The notes under the pieces: generated by a model
The model's input: the letters and a program-made list of their open reading frames with translations, nothing else
Told to the model about the DNA's origin: nothing
The model's database searches: none
Shown: positions 33,198 through 45,857 of the stretch, piece after piece
Layout of the letters: each line of letters opens with the position of its first letter
Numbering within the stretch: position 1 is the first letter of the stretch
Assembly (NCBI GenBank): GCA_051294375.1
Contig: CM119266.1
Span: 5,842,092 to 5,906,091 of the forward strand
Direction: 5' to 3'
Source: Paraspadella gotoi
Lineage: Eukaryota; Chaetognatha
Length of the DNA: 64,000 bases
Translations under genes and position numbers: made by a program

Positions 33198-33728
33198 TGA
33201 ATTTGGAGGAAGGATTTTGTCATTAACGTCTCCACCGGAAAACGACTTAATTGTAAATCGCCAGATGTTAAAAGCGGCAGATTTGAATTTCAATAACGAT
33301 AACTGTCAGTTGTAAGAGGGAATTTGTAAAATTCAGACACGAGAAAGGAATATTTAATTTTTGTAATTGTACAACTACATTTTAAAAATAGTAAAGGGTA
33401 TAATTCTGTAATTACTGATCTTCCCAGATTTGAGGTTTTAATCATCGCCGGTTTCCAACGACCGGTCGGCAATATTTTCCGAGAACGACCAATTTCAAGT
33501 CAAAAGAAGTTTTAAAGATAAGGATAAGGACTTGGTTAAGGATTAAAGTCTGGGATTATATTAAGGATTTAGTTTAGAATTTAATTTGGTTAAAGATTAT
33601 GGTTAAGAATTGAAATTAAAATTAGTATTAAAAAACAAGGTTAGGATTGTGGCGACAAATGTTTTGCCACAATGGGGTCAACTCAAGTTCGCCACTGTAT
33701 TTAGTGGTCGCAAGTAAAGCCGGCTACT

Positions 33729-33774
<46 letters not shown>

Positions 33775-34654
33775 CTTGAAGTTAGTCTTGTATGTCTGTC
33801 TCTTACAATATTTCGCCAATATAAGTTATTATATTATTTTAGTAATTAGGGTAAGGGAATAGGGTTAAATATTTGGTTAAAGATTTAGTTAGAATGTTGG
33901 GAAAAAACTTTTATGAAGATTCATCATCGAACTTTTATTCATTTGAATATTTATTCATTGACAAATAAAACATTTTATTACATGTCTATTCTTTTATTAT
34001 TCATTGATTGATATTTGTTATTCTATGTCTTTTCTTTTCAGCTATCATGAGTTATTAATGATTATAGGAGAGGTGTTAGGTTAATGATAGGTTATATGGT
34101 TCTTGATCATTGTGTTTCTTTTCTGATCTATTACAGTGTAGATTCCAGGGTGCACTGTCAATGAATGGCCGCCCGTGATCAATCATTCTCTGGTTGGAGT
34201 AAAATTTTCTGCCATGCCTTAACTTTCAATACTTATTAAGGGGTACGCAGGATTCGCCCCCTAATACTGGTGCATCATCCATTATCCACATTGAATGGAG
34301 AACCTACTGTATGTTGAAAATTAGCTACTCCTCTCTTTGGAGTGCTGCTTCACTGTCTCTCAGTCTGTCAAAATCAGTCTGTCAAAATAATCCTGAGGTC
34401 CTCCAAATTCTAAACTATAAATATGAAGGTTGAATATCAAAGTTAAAACTATCTTTAAGGATTAAGAAAGAGAAACGGGGCGCTATCCGAAAATAGTGCA
34501 CGACGGCCTGACTCTCTGCTTAATTTCTGTAATTCCGAGTCAAAGGAGAGAGAATAAAATTTCTTTAATTGCTCTGAGAGTGAAAGAAATACTATTTGTA
34601 CCAGAGAAAGGAAACCCTAATGATGGGGCCCTTTTGAAGAGAGAGAGAGAGGTC

Positions 34655-34685
<31 letters not shown>

Positions 34686-35191
34686 TGAGAGAGAGGAGAG
34701 AGAGAGAGAGAGAGAGAGAGCAGAGAGAGAGAGAGAAAGAGAATTTGCTTGCAAAATGGTTTGGTTTAGTTTGCACCGACGGAAGATTCAGGGATTTGCG
34801 AGTCACATTTCTTCTTTGCTACAGAAATGATCCGAGTCGCTAAGAGAGAAAAGAGAGAGGGAGAGAGAGAGAGAGAAAGAGAGAGGGAGAGAGAGAGAGA
34901 GAAAGAAAGAGAGATTCAGAGAGAGAAAAAGAAAGAGAGATTGAGAGAGAAAGAGAGTGAGTAATTTTTTCACGACTTTAGTCGATTAACAAAGGATTAG
35001 TGAAAAGAAAAAGAAACCAATAAGCCTCGCAAATAACAACAACATCAAAACAACAACAACAAAAACAACAACAACAAAAACAACAACAACAACGGCTTTC
35101 AACGTCTGCAGTTTAATCGACGTCGTTCGATAAATGAGGACAAAATCGCTCATTGGCAGAAAAGTTGGTCGTTCGGGCTGCGGTCAAAGTG

Positions 35192-35226
<35 letters not shown>

Positions 35227-35526
35227 TCTCTCTCTCTCTCTCTCTCTCTGGTCCAAGAGGGAAGAGTCAAGCATTAACCCGTTTATTTCTTTTATCTGTA
35301 ATCAATCCAGTTGTCCGTCAGTCCGTTTAAATGTCAATTTTTATATTAGTCTAACTTTAATTTCTTTAGCTTTTTGTCATCTAAAATTAGTCCACTCGGC
35401 GTCTGTACCCTTAACTTTGATGATTTACATTTATAATCGATTAAACCTGAAATTATCTCATTTTCTCAAATATTTTATCATTCAGCAATTTCATATTTTG
35501 TTTTTCAGATGGCTTCTTCAATAAAA
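33198..35526. other. Gene-poor stretch with microsatellites
   Basis: Contains (CT)n at 33731-33773, GA runs at 34637-34740 and 34838-34960, CAACAA repeats at 35035-35092 and (CT)n at 35191-35250. A 115-codon + frame at 34496-34843 spans a GA repeat and is not accepted. Confidence 0.45.
34637..34960. repeat. (GA)n microsatellites
   Basis: Two GA-rich blocks separated by about 95 bases of ordinary sequence. Confidence 0.9.
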
Positions 35527-35729
35527 TTAGTACAACCAATATAAAAATTGTTCATTCATTTAATAAATAAGCTAAATTAAGCCTAACTTTGGACAGGCTT
35601 TGGTGGTTTAAGGCATCCATCACTCTTACAAGACAACGACATAGCAGGTCCCTGCAAGCTTTCAATCAAGACTCTCTCACAGTCTCGTTTATTCACTCCC
35701 GGAGTACCTAGCTTCCCAATTAATGAAGT
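35527..35729 (-). mobile_element. Short interspersed repeat, copy 7 (full length)
   Basis: Complete copy in reverse: ATTAGTACAACCAATATA, TTTGGACAGGCTTTGGTGG, CCATCACTCTTACAAGA, ACATAGCAGGTCCCTGCAAG, AATCAAGACTCTCTCAC and ACTCCCGGAGTACC, very close to copy 6. Confidence 0.92.
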
Positions 35730-35984
35730 ATATTATTTCAAATGTATTCTATGTATAAAAGGACCATTTCCCTTAAGCGTATTTGATATCTTTTTGTACT
35801 TTCTTTTTTCATTTTTATATTTTCCTTTTATTCTTTTTTTCTTTTCTCCATTTTTTAAATCTTAACGACTTCAAAGAAACTCCGTTGCTAATTAATTTAA
35901 TTTTAAACTTTTAAAATCATAACTGACAAAAAGAAATGATTTAAGTCTTGAGTCGTTGTTACGAGAAATCACAGCTTTTCTACT

Positions 35985-36520
35985 TTTGACTCTTTGCTCA
36001 TTTCACATTCCCTTCCTTCCATCCCTTATTTTCTTTATTTTTCTTTATTCTTTATTCTCTTTCCTTTTATTCCTTTTCTTTTTTTCTCTTTCTTTTTTCC
36101 TCCCTTCCTCCCAATTTTCTTTCTTCTATTTTCTTTTATTTTTTTCCTTTTCTTTTTCTCTTTCCTTCTTCCTCCCTTCCTCCCATTTTCATTTCTTATT
36201 TTTTCTTTTCTTTTTTCCTTTTCTTTTTCTCTTTCCTTCTTCCTCCAATTTTTCTTCTTCTCTTTTCTTTTCTTTTTTCTTTTCTTTTTCTCCTTCCTTC
36301 TTCCTCCCTTCCTCCCATTTTTCTTTCTTCTCTTTTCTTTTCTCTTTTCCTTTTCATTTTCTCCTTCCTTCTTTCCTTCTTTCTCCCTTCCTCTGTCATT
36401 TCCTTTCCTTCGTTTTCTTTTTTCCTGTTTCTCTTTCCTACTTTCCTTCCTCCCTTCCTCTTATTTTTGCTCTGCTTTTTTTCCTCCTTTTTTCTCCGTC
36501 TGATTCCCTGTCAAATGAAT
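35985..36520. repeat. Long polypyrimidine tract
   Basis: About 530 bases of C and T on the + strand with diverged units such as CCTTCTTCCTCCCTTCCTCC recurring about every 60 bases. The open frame through it is compositional. Confidence 0.88.
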
Positions 36521-36639
36521 TCTCATCCCGTCTCGGATCTTCGTCCAAGAAAAAAGAAAGAAAAAAAGAAAAGAAAGAAGATCCAATGAGGTTACATTAA
36601 TGGCGCCAACGAAAAATTCCCCGCTGCCCATCGCAATAT

Positions 36640-36790
36640 GGACTTTGCTTTAGGTATTGCTTTATTCACAGGAATTACTTTATTTGCTTTATTCATATGA
36701 ATTGCTTTACCACAATAGATTTGCTTTATTTAAATGATTTGCTTTTTAACTAGGTAATTTGCTTCATTTACATGATTTGCCTTACCTAAT
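36640..36790. repeat. Irregular ATTTGCTTTATTTA repeats
   Basis: TTGCTTTA recurs about seven times at 20-30 base spacing. Confidence 0.75.
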
Positions 36791-36799
36791 ATGCTAATA

Positions 36800-37402
36800 A
36801 TAAATTTGGTTCTTTCAAAGAAGGTGCCTTACCCAGTTAATAAACTTTTTCTTTAAAGAAATTGCAATATTAAATGGAATTGATATTAATAACATTAAAC
36901 AACTATTGGTTTACCCATAGAAAAAAATTTATGAGTCATCGGCCGCTGCGCTGAATATGGATTTTAGAGATATATGTTCTTTCTGCTTGGAATCTAATCA
37001 AATATTATGTAAAACTTACCTTACTTTTCAAACAATATGGATTTAATTAATTATTATTTAAATATTTATTGTTATAGTTATATTTTTAGTAATAGTTATA
37101 CTTATAGTGATAGTATGAATTAGTTACAATAAGTTATTATCTAAATTGTGATCATTTCAATAGGTTTTTAGCTCAAGGCGCCGAGGTCATTGACTCGACG
37201 AAGGGCGAAAAACAAAAGGATTTAAACCTTAATGCGATAGATGTCGCTAATAGACGAAAGAAGAAATAACGAGGCTTCGAAACAATGGAACATCGCGAAA
37301 ACGAACGCGGGAAAAAAAACTCTTATATGCAAATGAGAAAATTAGAAATTACAACGACAATGGGGGAGAAAAATTACTAACCGATTAACGCAGAGGGAGA
37401 GA

Positions 37403-37443
<41 letters not shown>

Positions 37444-38017
37444 AGAGATAGTACGAGAGAAGAGAGGAGAGAGAGAGAGAGAGAGAGTGGAATAGACTTT
37501 TTCAAGAAGTTTTCTTTTCGTGTGTAAAATCCATTATGGCTTCGGGTTCAACGAACGATCAGGATTTCAAGTTTATATCTTTATTCTCATTGTTATTCCA
37601 AATGTTTATTTAGCTAAAATCGATGGAAAAAAAAGGAAGGACTAATTACACGAAATACACTTCTTTCCACAAATTTAATTTTAAGCGTAAGATAAAATGT
37701 TTTCCAATTTTCCTTAATTTTAAATGCTTAATTATTATTATTTTCACTTTTTCTCATTATCTCCTTTTTTATGTCATTTAATTCCATCGTCTATCACAAA
37801 GTCAGAGCTCTTTTATGTCATTTAATCTCATCGTCTATCACAATGTCAGAGCCCTTTCATCCTCGCGTCTTTCTAGTTTTTAAATTCATTTTTAGACGCG
37901 CGGAAACGCGACTATTTAAGGCGCTTTTCTGCCCCTCTGTCTGTAATCGGAGAAAGAAACAATTGTTACGGAAAAAGGTTTAATAGTTTAAAGAAAATTT
38001 ATAGTTAAAGATTAACC

Positions 38018-38065
<48 letters not shown>

Positions 38066-38121
38066 ACCACGCGACTAATATTCAACAGTGGATTCATCGT
38101 CCTTGAATCAATCTCCGTTTT
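36800..38121. other. AT-rich stretch, no gene accepted
   Basis: Contains (GA)n at 37390-37487 and (AAAG)n at 38020-38065. ATGGCTTCGGGTTCAACGAA near 37536 opens a short frame without a donor. Confidence 0.4.
37390..37487. repeat. (GA)n microsatellite
   Basis: GA-rich run with interruptions. Confidence 0.92.
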
Positions 38122-38472
38122 TAGTTGCGCCGCGAGTACTCGCGGAGCAACTCTATAAGTCACTTTTCGGTCGGTCGGTCCGTCGGTCGGTATGTCTGTC
38201 TGTCGGTATGTCCCACTTAAGTTAAAAATGTATATATTTTATATATATATCTCATTTGTTAAGACAGAAAAAAACCTCAAATCGAAGGGACTCCAAGCGC
38301 CGCCGAAAGGAAATCCTAAAACTATAAGGAATAAAATACGGGATTTTGATGCAGTGCACGTCATATACGGGCTAAGAAAGTTATTGTAGTCATGTAGTCA
38401 TATTATATCACTTCATATCATGTTATGTCACGAGAAATACACGTGATAAGGCAGTCACTGCGGCGCAACACA
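38122..38472 (+). mobile_element. MITE-like repeat family B, copy 2
   Basis: Starts AGTTGCGCCGCGAGTACTCG and ends CACTGCGGCGCAACA; the ends are inverted repeats (GTTGCGCCGC). The interior matches copy 1 block by block. No coding capacity. Confidence 0.75.
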
Positions 38473-38639
38473 TTTGAATTACCGTTCTTGTTCTTTTCAA
38501 TTTCACTTTTTTTTCTTAATTCTTGTCTTTTTTTTTCATTTTATCATATTGCCTTATCGTTATCCTATTTCCTAATTCCATATCCCAACATCATCACCTT
38601 TTTATATCAATTATATCTCCTTTTTTAAAGTCTTGTTTA

Positions 38640-38684
38640 TCCATTTTCTTCTCATTTTTAATCATCATTTTTTCTCTCTCTCTC

Positions 38685-38752
<68 letters not shown>

Positions 38753-38852
38753 TCTCTCTCCTTCTTCTTCTTCGTCCTTTTTGACCTTTTAGAAAATTTC
38801 CCTTTCATTGACTTCCCTTTACGACTCTTCACTTTTCTCTGCCTTTTATCAC

Positions 38853-38917
<65 letters not shown>

Positions 38918-39330
38918 CTCTCTCATTTTTCGTTCCTCCATTTTATCTTTCTTTTATTTTTCATTTTTTATTTGCAATTTTATTTTTCTTTCTATTCCCT
39001 TTCCTTTCTTTACTTCAAGATCATTTTCTTCCTTCACTATTTCTCTTTTCTTTTACCTCTCTTTTTCTTTTACTCTTCTCTTTTCACCGTTTTTCACTTT
39101 TCTTTCCTCCATTTGCCTTTCATCATTCTTTTCTTTCTCTTCTTTTTTAATTTTCTCTCCTTTCACTTTTCTTTCCTCCATTTGCCTTTCACCCTTCTTT
39201 TCTTTCTCTTCTCTTCTCTTTTAATTTTCTCTCCTTTCACTTTTCTTCCCTCCATTTGCCTTTCACCCTTCTTTTCTTTCTCTTCTCTTCTCTTTTAATT
39301 TTCTTTCCTTTCACTTTCCTCCCTTTGATA
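38640..39330. repeat. Polypyrimidine region with (CT)n and a 69-74 base repeat
   Basis: Two (CT)n blocks (38672-38762, 38860-38918) followed by three units containing TTTCCTCCATTTGCCTTTCA at about 39101, 39170 and 39243. This is the left limit of the sequence later repeated in inverted form. Confidence 0.88.
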
Positions 39331-39802
39331 TTCTGTCGCTTTTAACTTTTTGGCCTCGAACAGAAACGAAGCGAAAAATCCTGTTTGATTTTAACTCAAC
39401 TGTAAAAATTTTTTTTTGACACTATTTTTTTTTAAATTCCACGTATTTTTGAAAATTTTCTTTAAAAATAGGTCTTTTTTATTATTTTTATATTTCTTGT
39501 CTCCTTAAAGTCTTGAAAGGTTCTTTCATTATTTGTCTCACTATGGTTAATGGTTATAGTCTAAATGCCACTCTCACGCCTATGCAGGTTATTATTGAGA
39601 CAGCCCAGCCAGCAAAACCCGCCCTCTTTAATCTGACTTTTTGCTCTTTTATTCAAACTGACTTCTTATTTCATTTTCAGTCTAATTGATTTTCAGCGGA
39701 CATCGACTTAAGCAAAACCAGTTTTTCCAGTTTTTGAAAAAGAAAAAAAAACAGTTTGAAAATGTTTCGTGTTGTCGTCGGGAGATGGAAATAGTTAGGA
39801 CC

Positions 39803-42800
39803 ATGATTCAGTGCAGCAAAATAAAGAGAAAGAAAAATGCTCTTATTTTGATTATGTAAGTACAATTAATTAGTTTAATTTGACTTTTTTCGATGTATTT
39901 TTAGATCTATCTTTATCTGTACATAAGTCTCAGTTCTTTTTTTAGCAATTTTTTTATTTTTTTTTAAAAGTATTTTCAAGTTTTTTTCTACATGCTAACA
40001 CGAAAAGACTTTTCATGTGTTTGTTCATTAATTTTTTAAAATTTTAATTGTATTTTGACTTTCTTTTTGCTATTTAAAATAGTTTAAAGATGAAACGAAA
40101 AATTCGTTGGAATAGCAAAAATAAAATTGCTATTCCGACGAATTTTTCGTTTCATCTCTAAAAATTTTAATTTAAAAATTAATTTAAAGTTTAAAATTTA
40201 CCTTCGTGTCCCTTCATCAATTTTTTTTAAAACTCAATCTTAGGCTAATAGTCATCATCGCCGACTCTTGGTTCTGCAATCTCTCCAAACACAGATTAGA
40301 GATCAAACTTCGCGAATCAGAATCGGAGGTGCGAGTGGCGGCCGCCGCCGCCAAATCCGCCCTTCAAATCCTCGAAAATCATTACGACGTCAACGACGAA
40401 ACTCTCAAAAATATCGAAGATCGAAAATCGGAAAAGGAAAGAAAATCTGGAGATGGAATTCTCAACTTTGACGCGAATGAGAATCGAGAGAGTCAATCTG
40501 AAGATGGAGGGAGGGAAACTGGACTGAATCAAAATGAACCAATCAAATATGAAGACCGAGTCGCTCAAAGTATTGCAAATCAAATTGAGGTAATCAAATC
40601 TAAAGATTCATCCGTCCCAACCGTTGCAAATCCTGATGAGACTATCAAATCTCAACATGGAGTGAGTGAACCAATTTCAAATCCCAATGAGCCAAACAAT
40701 TCTGAAGCTCGAACCTTCGACAATCCAAATGAGACAATCAAATTGGATAAGCGAGCGAGTAAACCGGTGGCAAATTTTAATCGTGTACTTAAATCTCCGA
40801 ATTTAGTGAGCAAACCTCCTTACGAGGAGAGTAAATCAAAACCTACTTTAAGAAAACCAATCAATAAGTCAATCAAATCAAATCAAGCAAAGAAAATCGT
40901 AAAAAATCAATCAATCACAGCCGAAGATCTTCTCAGTAATAAAGTTAGTAAAGTAATTTCTCCAAATTTTAATGAACATAAAAAATCCCAAAAGTTGTTG
41001 AAAACTGAAAAAAATTCTGCTAATATTAATAAAAATATGCACAATATAACGAAACATAAAACTAAAACTGAATATTCAACATCAGCGTCTAGATTTTCAA
41101 AATTAATACAGACTAATAAAATCGGAAAATCAAATATTTTAAAAACTGAAAAACCGTCGTCAGTTTTAAAACTAGAAAAATCTAAAACAAACGAACAAAA
41201 CGACAAAAAACAAAAGAACACGACCAAAAATAAAGACGGAAAACTTAAGGGGACCCGCGTCGATAAAAATTCCAACGAAACGATGAAAAGTTTTTCAGAA
41301 AAAGTAAAAAAATGGGAAAAGGGAAAAAGGAAAGAAAGTGATGGCTTAAAGGGAGGAAAGGGGGAAGGTAGAATAGAATTTGAGGGAGGGACAAAAGAGG
41401 ATGTTAAAAATATGAAGGAAAATGAAAGGGAAAATATTATGGAAATTAGGAAAGAAAACGAAAAGGAAAATAGGAAAGAAATTAAAAAGGAAAATATAAG
41501 GAAAAATATTACAGAAATTAGGAAGGAAAACGAAAAGAAAAATATCAAGGAAATTAGGAAGGAAAAGGACAAGGAAAAGCAAAAGGAAATGATAAAGGAA
41601 ATAGAAAAAAATCAAAATAAGAGAAAAGAAACGAATAAATCAAAGGAAAAAGTAGATAAAAAGAAAAAGGAAGATGATAAGAATAAAGAAAAGGAAACCT
41701 CAAAGAAAAAGGAAAATGAAAGATCAAAGAAAAAGGAAAAGGCGCCGCTCCAAGAACCGGAAATCGACCTCGAGGAAGAAGAAGAAGAGGAAGAGGGCGC
41801 GCCGGTTCAAAAGCCGCGCTCTTTTTTGGCGCGCGAATCAGACTTTTTCTGCCCTCGTCGTCGAGTCAATGAAACGGCGCCACTGAAGGTCGTTCTCTTT
41901 TGGACGCCCTACTGGCGCCGAACCTTCACCTTCGGCATCGGCGAGGGGCGCCAACCTCTCATCAACGCCAGGTGCAGAGAGAACAGATGCACGCTCACCA
42001 ACGATAAGAGACTCTGGCGTCGGGCGGATGCGCTCGTCTTTCACAACGCGTGAGTTTTGTTTATTTTGTTTATTGTATAATGTATATTATATTGTATATT
42101 GTATGTTTTGATACCTTTGGTTTCTTTGTTATTTCAGTTTAGTTAGTTTTTTTTTAATATTAAATTTTAAATTAAAACAACTCTTAAAAACTTTTTTTTT
42201 TTTTGTGACTTTTCCATTTATGTTTCCATTTCAATTAAAAATTATTGAGTTATTTCTTTATCTATTTTTGTTTTCAAATCAAGTTATTCATTCATCAATT
42301 TATCATTTTGTAAATCAAATTTTCATCAATTTATGTATTTATTTATTTTCCTATTTGTCAACACCCCATGCCCCCGTCTCTACAGAAACCTTACCAAACC
42401 AGTCCTCACATCCAACCCGATGCCGCCATCTCGTCTCCCTCACCAAAAATGGATCATCGCAGATTGGGAGGCCCCTTACATTTCCTCAAACAATCCGGTC
42501 GACGCCGATCGCGTCTACAATTGGACAATGTCCTACAGGACCAATTCCGACGTCTTCTCCCCAGTGGGAATGACGTATCGTCGAGAAACGCCCGGCGAGG
42601 TGGGCGTGATCAGGCCACGCCCACATCAAACTCGCGTCGTGGCGTGGATCGCTTCTCACTGTCCCACGATCAACGGGAGGGAAGATTTCGTCAAGTTTTT
42701 GTCTAAATTCGTGAAGGTCGATGTGTTTGGAAAGTGTGGGAGGTTGAAGTGTGAGAAAGGTGAGAGGATGTGGCATAGCGATTGATTTTGAAAAAAAATA

Positions 42801-43895
42801 TTACGTTTTAAGTAAATAAAAGTAAATAGAAGTAGTTACGGGTAATTTAATGTAAATAAAATTAAATAATAGTATATAAACGTAAAAAGTAAAATATCCC
42901 CTAAGAACCAATAGAACAAAAATGAAACGTAGTAAAAATTGTAAAAGAGAAAATGATTTTAATTGGTTTCCGATTTACCGAATTTCTGGCCAAATCAGAT
43001 TTCAACTTTTTTCAACCAATCGGAAAACATTATAGTTAACTCTTCTTCCCTTCCCACGACCAACCCTCATGTACCCTTTCACTCTAATTATCAGGCAAAG
43101 AACAAGAATGCCTGGCGCCTTACAAATTCTACCTGGCGATGGAGAATTCGGATTGTCGTGATTACGTCACGGAAAAGTTTTGGCGAACTCTGAATTCGAC
43201 TGACGCGGTGCCGATCGTCATGAGCGAACAGCACGCCCACTTGGCGCCGCCCAATTCTTACATCTTGGCCTCGAACTTTTCCTCGCCGAAGGTGAGTTGA
43301 TTCTAGGGGAGCTTGAAGTGTGCATAGGATGATATGAGGGGCTATATTATACTATAATTACTATACTATCTATTGTTTTTCTAATGATAATTTACAACTT
43401 GATACGATGAAATGTTGATTCAAAACCAAAACGATAATATGCAAATGAGATGGATGAGTTCAATCTCTATTTTAAAGTCATAAAAGTCTTAAATTGATAG
43501 CTACGTCGCTTCCACATGTTGAACATCTGGTATATTAAAAATAAATTAACTAAAACTTTAGTTTAGAAACCAACAAAGTTAATATTTAAATTTACATAAT
43601 TTTGTATTTCATATTCTTGACTTCCGTTCTCCTTTTAAAGGGCCTGGCTCGGCACCTTCTCCGTTTGCACCGCAACGACGCCGAGTACGCCAAACTCCAC
43701 TCATGGCGCCGCACGCACGGCGTCCTCATGAACACTCAGTTTCCGGTCGGGGTCTGCAACCTCTGCGCGGCGCTGCACGACCCTGCGAAGATGCGGCAGG
43801 CGTCGCGGCGCTACCCGTTTCGTCCGGAAGTGGAATGCTCCTTCAAGAGGTGGAGCTTTTACAACCACAAACCCGTCGTGGGTCCGTTGGGTTGA
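39803..43895 (+). CDS. GT10 alpha-1,3-fucosyltransferase, five exons, complete
   Basis: Exons 39803-39855, 40244-42049, 42386-42759, 43095-43291, 43641-43895; every border is GT-AG and all phases agree, giving 894 residues. Exon 1 (ATG in ACCATGA context) encodes MIQCSKIKRKKNALILI; with the start of exon 2 this makes a basic tail and signal anchor (ALILIMLIVIIADSWF), the type II topology of Golgi glycosyltransferases. Residues about 37-551 are a Lys/Glu/Asn-rich stem. The catalytic region starts near 552 (FFCPRRRVNE; VVLFWTPYW; DALVFHN), then NWTMSYRTNSDVF, VAWIASHC, GREDF, VDVFGKCG, and the donor-binding YKFYLAMENS with DYVTEKFWRTL. A Cys pair (VCNLC) lies near the C-terminus. The enzyme moves fucose from GDP-fucose to glycans. 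Typical members have 350-500 residues. Confidence 0.92.
40087..40159. repeat. Near-perfect 30-base stem hairpin in fucosyltransferase intron 1
   Basis: GATGAAACGAAAAATTCG with TTGGAATAGCA is followed after a 10-base loop (AAAATAAAAT) by its reverse complement with one G-T type difference. Could be a tiny foldback element or a miRNA-like precursor. Confidence 0.8.
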
Positions 43896-44319
43896 ACTAA
43901 GAAGTTGTTGTTGAACTGACAGTTGCCAAGTTTAAAATATATTGCTGTTTTGTTTTTAAAGTTTTTGTATGACGTTCTGTTACTACTTACAGCTGTTTTG
44001 TATTTAACATGTAAATTAGTTTGTAATTTGACAATTTTTTTCTTTGCTTTGTCCATTCGTAACTCATGTTTCTACTTTCTAGTCTCAATAATCAAATTGT
44101 TCTTATAATCTGCTTTTGTTAACATTTGTAATTTGTCTTCATAATTCTCATTACACTTCAAAAGAAAAACAGGTGCGATCATTTCTCAGAAATGAGGCTT
44201 CTTTCTTCTCACCAAAAAAAAAAATCGAACTCAAAGTTGTAAACTTTGGAACCAAAAAAGGAGAAAAGCGAGATTCAGAGTCTGAACATTAGAATTGCCA
44301 ACTTTTGAGCATCACTGCA

Positions 44320-45040
44320 TGGAGTAGAAAGGAATGGGTAGGAAAGAGGAGGGAGAAAAAAGGAAAGAAATGAATAAGGAAGAAAAAGGTGGAAAGGTTT
44401 TAGATAAAAGAAAAAAAAGGGAATCAGAAAAAAAAAAGTGAAACTGGGAAAGAAAAAAAGTTAAAAGAAAAGAAAGAAAGAAAGATAGAAAAAAAAGAAG
44501 AAAGAAAGAAAGAAAGAAAGAAAGAGAGACACAGAGAAAGAAACAATATAGAACGAAACAAAGTTTTAAAAAAATACACGCAGCATCACAACAACAAAGA
44601 AACGAATTATCTGAAAAAACAAAGGAAAAAGAATAGAAAGAATAGAAAGAAAGGTAAGAAGAAAGAAAAAAAAGTTTAAAAAAAAATAGATAACAAACAA
44701 ACGAAATGAAAAAGAAAGAAAAAAAAAAGAATGAAAAGAAAGAAAAAAAAAAAAAGAAAAAGAAAGAAAAAAAAAGAAAAAAGAATGAAAAAAATGAAAA
44801 AGAAAGAAAAAAAGAAAAAAAAAGAAAAAAAATAAGAATGAAAAAGAAAAAAAAGAAAAAAGAAAAAGAAAAAAAGTAAGAAAAAAAAGAAAAAAAAAGA
44901 AAAAAAGAAAAGAAAAGAAAAAAAAGAAAGAAAGAAAAAGAAAGAAAGAAGAAAGAAAAGAAAAAAAGAAAAGAAAAGAAAGAAAAAAGAAAAGAAAAAA
45001 AAGGAAGAAAAGAAAGAAAAAACAAAACGAACGAAAGATG
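44320..45040. repeat. Long polypurine tract
   Basis: About 720 bases of A and G with AAAGAAAG and AAAAGAAAAA units, interrupted near 44575-44660. Confidence 0.88.
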
Positions 45041-45452
45041 CATCTATCGCGAGACTCGCGATACACTAATCGCACATCATCCGAAAAACGATAATAGAAA
45101 ACAGGCTCATAAGCTGCCAACATCATCTAAAACAGAAAAAAAAGAAAAAGAAAGAAAAAGAAAAAAAAAGAAAGAAAAAGAAAGAAAAAGAGAGGAGAGT
45201 AAATAACTCCTTCTTAACTCAAACGAGTGGAGGTGAGATTTGTTCACTCGACTTGCAAATTCACTTCTCACGAAGGTGAAAGTCGAAGCAACGAGATTCT
45301 TTCACGTGAGTTCGTTTCACCTTTCACTCACAGTCACCGATGGCGTCGTGAGTCACCACGTTTCTCGGTTATTGCGTCATTTTGCTTTGTATCGGGCGTT
45401 GCCCAGGTTTCCAGTTGTGACCCCTTGGCTCATTGAGTAAATCCACTCCATT

Positions 45453-45487
<35 letters not shown>

Positions 45488-45547
45488 CTGCTCTCTCTCT
45501 TCTCTCCATCTAAGCATTCAAAGTGTCTCCCCTGATTTTTCAGCTTT

Positions 45548-45685
45548 AATTTAATTAATTAATAATTAATTTATTATTAATTAATTAAATCCATTTAATT
45601 AATTAATTATTAATTAATTAATAATTAATTATTAATTATTAATTATTATTATTAATTATTAATTATTAATTATTAATTATTAATT
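45548..45685. repeat. (TAAT)n-type block
   Basis: TTAATTAATTAATAATTAAT units; reappears at 47065-47235 and 56570-56740 in the inverted blocks. Confidence 0.9.
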
Positions 45686-45857
45686 AAATCCATTTTCTCA
45701 AAAAAAAACCAAAAAAAACTCGACGAATCAACTTTTCCAACTTTCAATCCAAATTGCAGATGGTCATTTATCTTTGCCGCCATTTTCAAACCACCAGTCG
45801 ATCTGTACCGCTTTTTTAATCGCGCAGGTCCAACCCATCTGGATGTTTAGTTCAGAT

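Noticed and set aside
35956-36600. 214-codon Phe/Leu/Ser open frame
   Set aside because: It is the translation of a polypyrimidine tract, without any membrane-protein pattern other than composition.
38633-39298. 221-codon Ser/Leu/Phe open frame
   Set aside because: It is made of (CT)n and a pyrimidine-rich 70-base repeat.
40206-40243. ATG at 40206 as the fucosyltransferase start
   Set aside because: A splice acceptor (CAATCTTAG) lies between it and the conserved part, and the exon at 39803-39855 joins in phase and completes the signal anchor.
40907-41615. - strand Phe/Leu/Ser-rich open frames opposite the fucosyltransferase stem
   Set aside because: Shadow of the Lys/Glu/Asn-rich coding strand.
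44312-45126. Phe/Ser-rich - strand frames of 186-243 codons
   Set aside because: Compositional frames over the AAAGA purine tract; the inverted copies show similar frames with different lengths.
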